A DNA stretch of 8,185 bases, taken from positions 1 to 8,185 of the forward strand of contig DASROJ010000037.1 of NCBI GenBank assembly GCA_035646975.1, in the 5' to 3' direction. The stretch comes from DASROJ01 sp035646975. GTDB lineage: Bacteria > Acidobacteriota > Polarisedimenticolia > JACPZX01 > DASXTC01. Below the pieces are notes generated by a model, which worked only from the letters and a program-made list of their open reading frames with translations, had not been told where the DNA came from and searched no databases. Position 1 is the stretch's first letter. Each line of letters starts with the position of its first letter. A program made the translations under genes and the position numbers. Shown here one piece after another: positions 6,630 to 8,185 of the stretch.

Positions 6630-8077
6630 AGATCGCGATGATTGCATCCGAAATGGCCCCTCTGGCGAAGGTCGGGGGCCTGGCCGACGTGGTGGGCGCT
6701 CTGTCCGCCGCGCTGGTGAGTGAGCAGCACGATGTCCGCGTGGTGCTGCCGGGCTACGCTGCCATCGACCTGTCCCGGCACACCGTGAAGAACGGGCCGA
6801 ACGGGCGCACGGTCGAGGTCGCCGCGGGCAACGGCGCGCGGGTGACCGTGCATCTGGTGGAAAGCGACAGGCACTTTGGAAGGCCCGGAATCTACAACGA
6901 TCCGAAGGATGGGAAGGGGTACGCGGACAACGCGGAGCGCTTCATCTTCTTTCAGCGCGAGGCGCTCGCGCTGCTCAAACGCCTCGGATTCGCTCCCGAC
7001 GTCATCCATCTCCATGATCATCAGACTGCGCTGATCCCGGCCTATCTGAGAAAGGACGGCGATCCGTTTTTCGCCGAGACCGGCACGCTGTTCACCGTGC
7101 ACAACCTCGGATACCAGGGACTGTTCCCGGTCTCCGTGCTCGAGGCCGCTGGTTTCGATCGATCGGTCTTCTATCCGATGAGTCCGTTCGAATTCTGGGG
7201 CCAGGTGAACTTCATGAAGGTGGGTCTCTCGCTGGCCGATGTCATCACGACCGTCAGCCCCACCTATGCGAAGGAGATCTGCACACCGGAGCAGGGCTGC
7301 GGCCTCGAAGGAGTTCTCCAGGCGCGACAGAGCGATCTCCACGGCGTGCTCAACGGCATCGACGACGATTACTGGAACCCGTCGAAGGACCAGCATCTCG
7401 CGCACCACTACGATGCCGGCAACCTCGCCGGCAAGACGCTGTGCAGGACCGAGCTGCTCAAGACGATGGGACTGCCCGCGTCACGCAAACGGATGCCTCT
7501 CATCGGAATCATTTCCAGGCTGACCGAGCAGAAAGGGTTCGATCTGATCGAGCAGGCCATGCCGGACTTGATGCGGCGCGAGCTCAAGATCGTGGTGCTC
7601 GGCGCCGGGGAAGAGAAGTACGTCAGGCTGCTGCGAGAAGCGCAGGCCGGCTTCCCGGCTCGTGTTTCGGTCCGTGTCGGGTTCGACGAGGCGCTGGCGC
7701 ATCTCATCGAGGCCGGCTCCGACATGTTCCTGATGCCGTCGCGATACGAGCCCTGCGGTCTGAACCAGATGTACAGTCTGGCCTACGGCACCGTCCCGGT
7801 GGTGCGGGCCACCGGGGGGCTGGCCGACACGGTGCGTGAAGAAGGCAGCGGCGGAAATGGATTCGTGTTCAACGAGTACGAAGCCTCGGCGATGACCGCG
7901 GCGGTCGACCGGGCGCTCGCCGCGTTCGCCGACAAGAAAAAGTGGACCCGCCTGATGCAGGCCGGAATGCAGGGCGACTATTCATGGGCGAGATCGGCGC
8001 AGACCTATGCGACCCTCTATGCCCAAGCCAGGGAGCGGGCCAGAGGACGTGTCACCAAGACCACCCAATACGCCTGA
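6626..8077 (+). CDS. glgA: Glycogen synthase (GT5), ADP-glucose type, CTG start
   Basis: GlgA adds glucose from ADP-glucose to the non-reducing end of alpha-1,4 glucan in the cytoplasm. From CTG 6626 the protein is 483 residues, close to E. coli GlgA (477). Conserved elements are KVGG with K15 (sugar-nucleotide binding) in MKIAMIASEMAPLAKVGGLAD, LHDHQTALIP, FTVHNLGYQGLFP, VSPTYAKEI and GCGLEG, LNGIDDDYWNP, ISRLTEQKGFDL (R298, K303) and SRYEPCGLNQMYSLAYGT with E375 of the retaining GT-B EPCGL motif, then ATGGLADTV. Initiation at CTG puts K15 at the family position and follows AGGAG by 8 nt. Starting at ATG 6638 would lose the first strand, and GTG 6554 would add 24 unconserved residues read from inside galT. 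The 4-nt overlap with galT (CTGA) implies coupled translation. GT5 enzymes using UDP-glucose exist, so the donor is inferred. Confidence 0.96.
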   Translation: MKIAMIASEMAPLAKVGGLADVVGALSAALVSEQHDVRVVLPGYAAIDLSRHTVKNGPNGRTVEVAAGNGARVTVHLVESDRHFGRPGIYNDPKDGKGYADNAERFIFFQREALALLKRLGFAPDVIHLHDHQTALIPAYLRKDGDPFFAETGTLFTVHNLGYQGLFPVSVLEAAGFDRSVFYPMSPFEFWGQVNFMKVGLSLADVITTVSPTYAKEICTPEQGCGLEGVLQARQSDLHGVLNGIDDDYWNPSKDQHLAHHYDAGNLAGKTLCRTELLKTMGLPASRKRMPLIGIISRLTEQKGFDLIEQAMPDLMRRELKIVVLGAGEEKYVRLLREAQAGFPARVSVRVGFDEALAHLIEAGSDMFLMPSRYEPCGLNQMYSLAYGTVPVVRATGGLADTVREEGSGGNGFVFNEYEASAMTAAVDRALAAFADKKKWTRLMQAGMQGDYSWARSAQTYATLYAQARERARGRVTKTTQYA

Positions 8078-8185
8078 GGCGGCGGAAAGCAGCGAATCGG
8101 TCTCCACGCTCGGAGTCCTCGGAGCCTCCCTCGCGGCCTCGCAGGTGGGGGCGGCCCTCGCCGGGGCGGGCGGATTGATCCGCTG
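8049..8185 (+). CDS. Unidentified downstream gene, N-terminal fragment
   Basis: A frame different from glgA stays open from the end of that gene to the window edge. Possible starts are GTG 8049 (29-nt overlap with glgA), ATG 8019 and ATG 8007. GGGAG at 8031-8035 is 13 nt before the GTG, a poor spacing, so the start is uncertain. The peptide begins with a proline/serine/glutamate-rich stretch (PRPPNTPEAAESSESV) and then a small-residue hydrophobic segment (LGVLGASLAASQVGAALAG) that could be a membrane helix or a buried helix. Third codon positions are GC-rich, as in the neighbours, and no terminator separates it from glgA, so it may belong to the same operon. I do not recognise a family. Confidence 0.4.
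   Translation, partial: MSPRPPNTPEAAESSESVSTLGVLGASLAASQVGAALAGAGGLIR

Noticed and set aside
5709..6647. Minus-strand open frame (312 codons) antisense to galT
   Set aside because: Fully opposite a clear GalT with catalytic motifs. No independent evidence of coding.

Overview
The window is high-GC bacterial DNA with dense coding, short or overlapping intergenic spaces, ordinary sigma70-type promoter elements and AGGAG-type ribosome binding sites. Nothing in it fixes the lineage. Gene content and codon usage would suit a soil or sediment bacterium of the Acidobacteriota or deltaproteobacterial kind, but this is a guess.

Left part (1-1166, all minus strand): the 5' end of a cysteine-cluster protein running off the left edge (1-238), a short gap with a 9-bp tandem duplication, a complete tRNA-Ser(GGA) with encoded CCA (339-428), and a PmtA-like SAM-dependent methyltransferase (495-1166), probably acting on membrane phospholipid.

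A 95-bp divergent region (1167-1261) holds two face-to-face promoters that fit into each other with near dyad symmetry. The rightward one places its start site on the GTG start codon of the next gene, so that message is probably leaderless.

Right part (1262-8077, all plus strand): a four-gene alpha-glucan operon made of an amylopullulanase-type GH57 hydrolase, a GH57 4-alpha-glucanotransferase-type enzyme, a GalT-family nucleotidyltransferase and glycogen synthase GlgA. The two GH57 genes overlap by about 4 nt and galT/glgA overlap by 4 nt. glgA appears to start at a rare CTG codon. Only galT of the four uses ATG. A further open frame begins around the end of glgA and leaves the window at the right edge.

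Taken together, the operon looks like a cytoplasmic glycogen or maltodextrin module. GlgA would extend alpha-1,4 chains from a sugar nucleotide, the glucanotransferase would redistribute chain lengths, the other GH57 enzyme would trim or debranch, and the GalT-family protein would link hexose-1-phosphate and nucleotide-sugar pools. None of the four glucan proteins shows a signal peptide. glgC, a recognisable branching enzyme and glycogen phosphorylase are not in the window.
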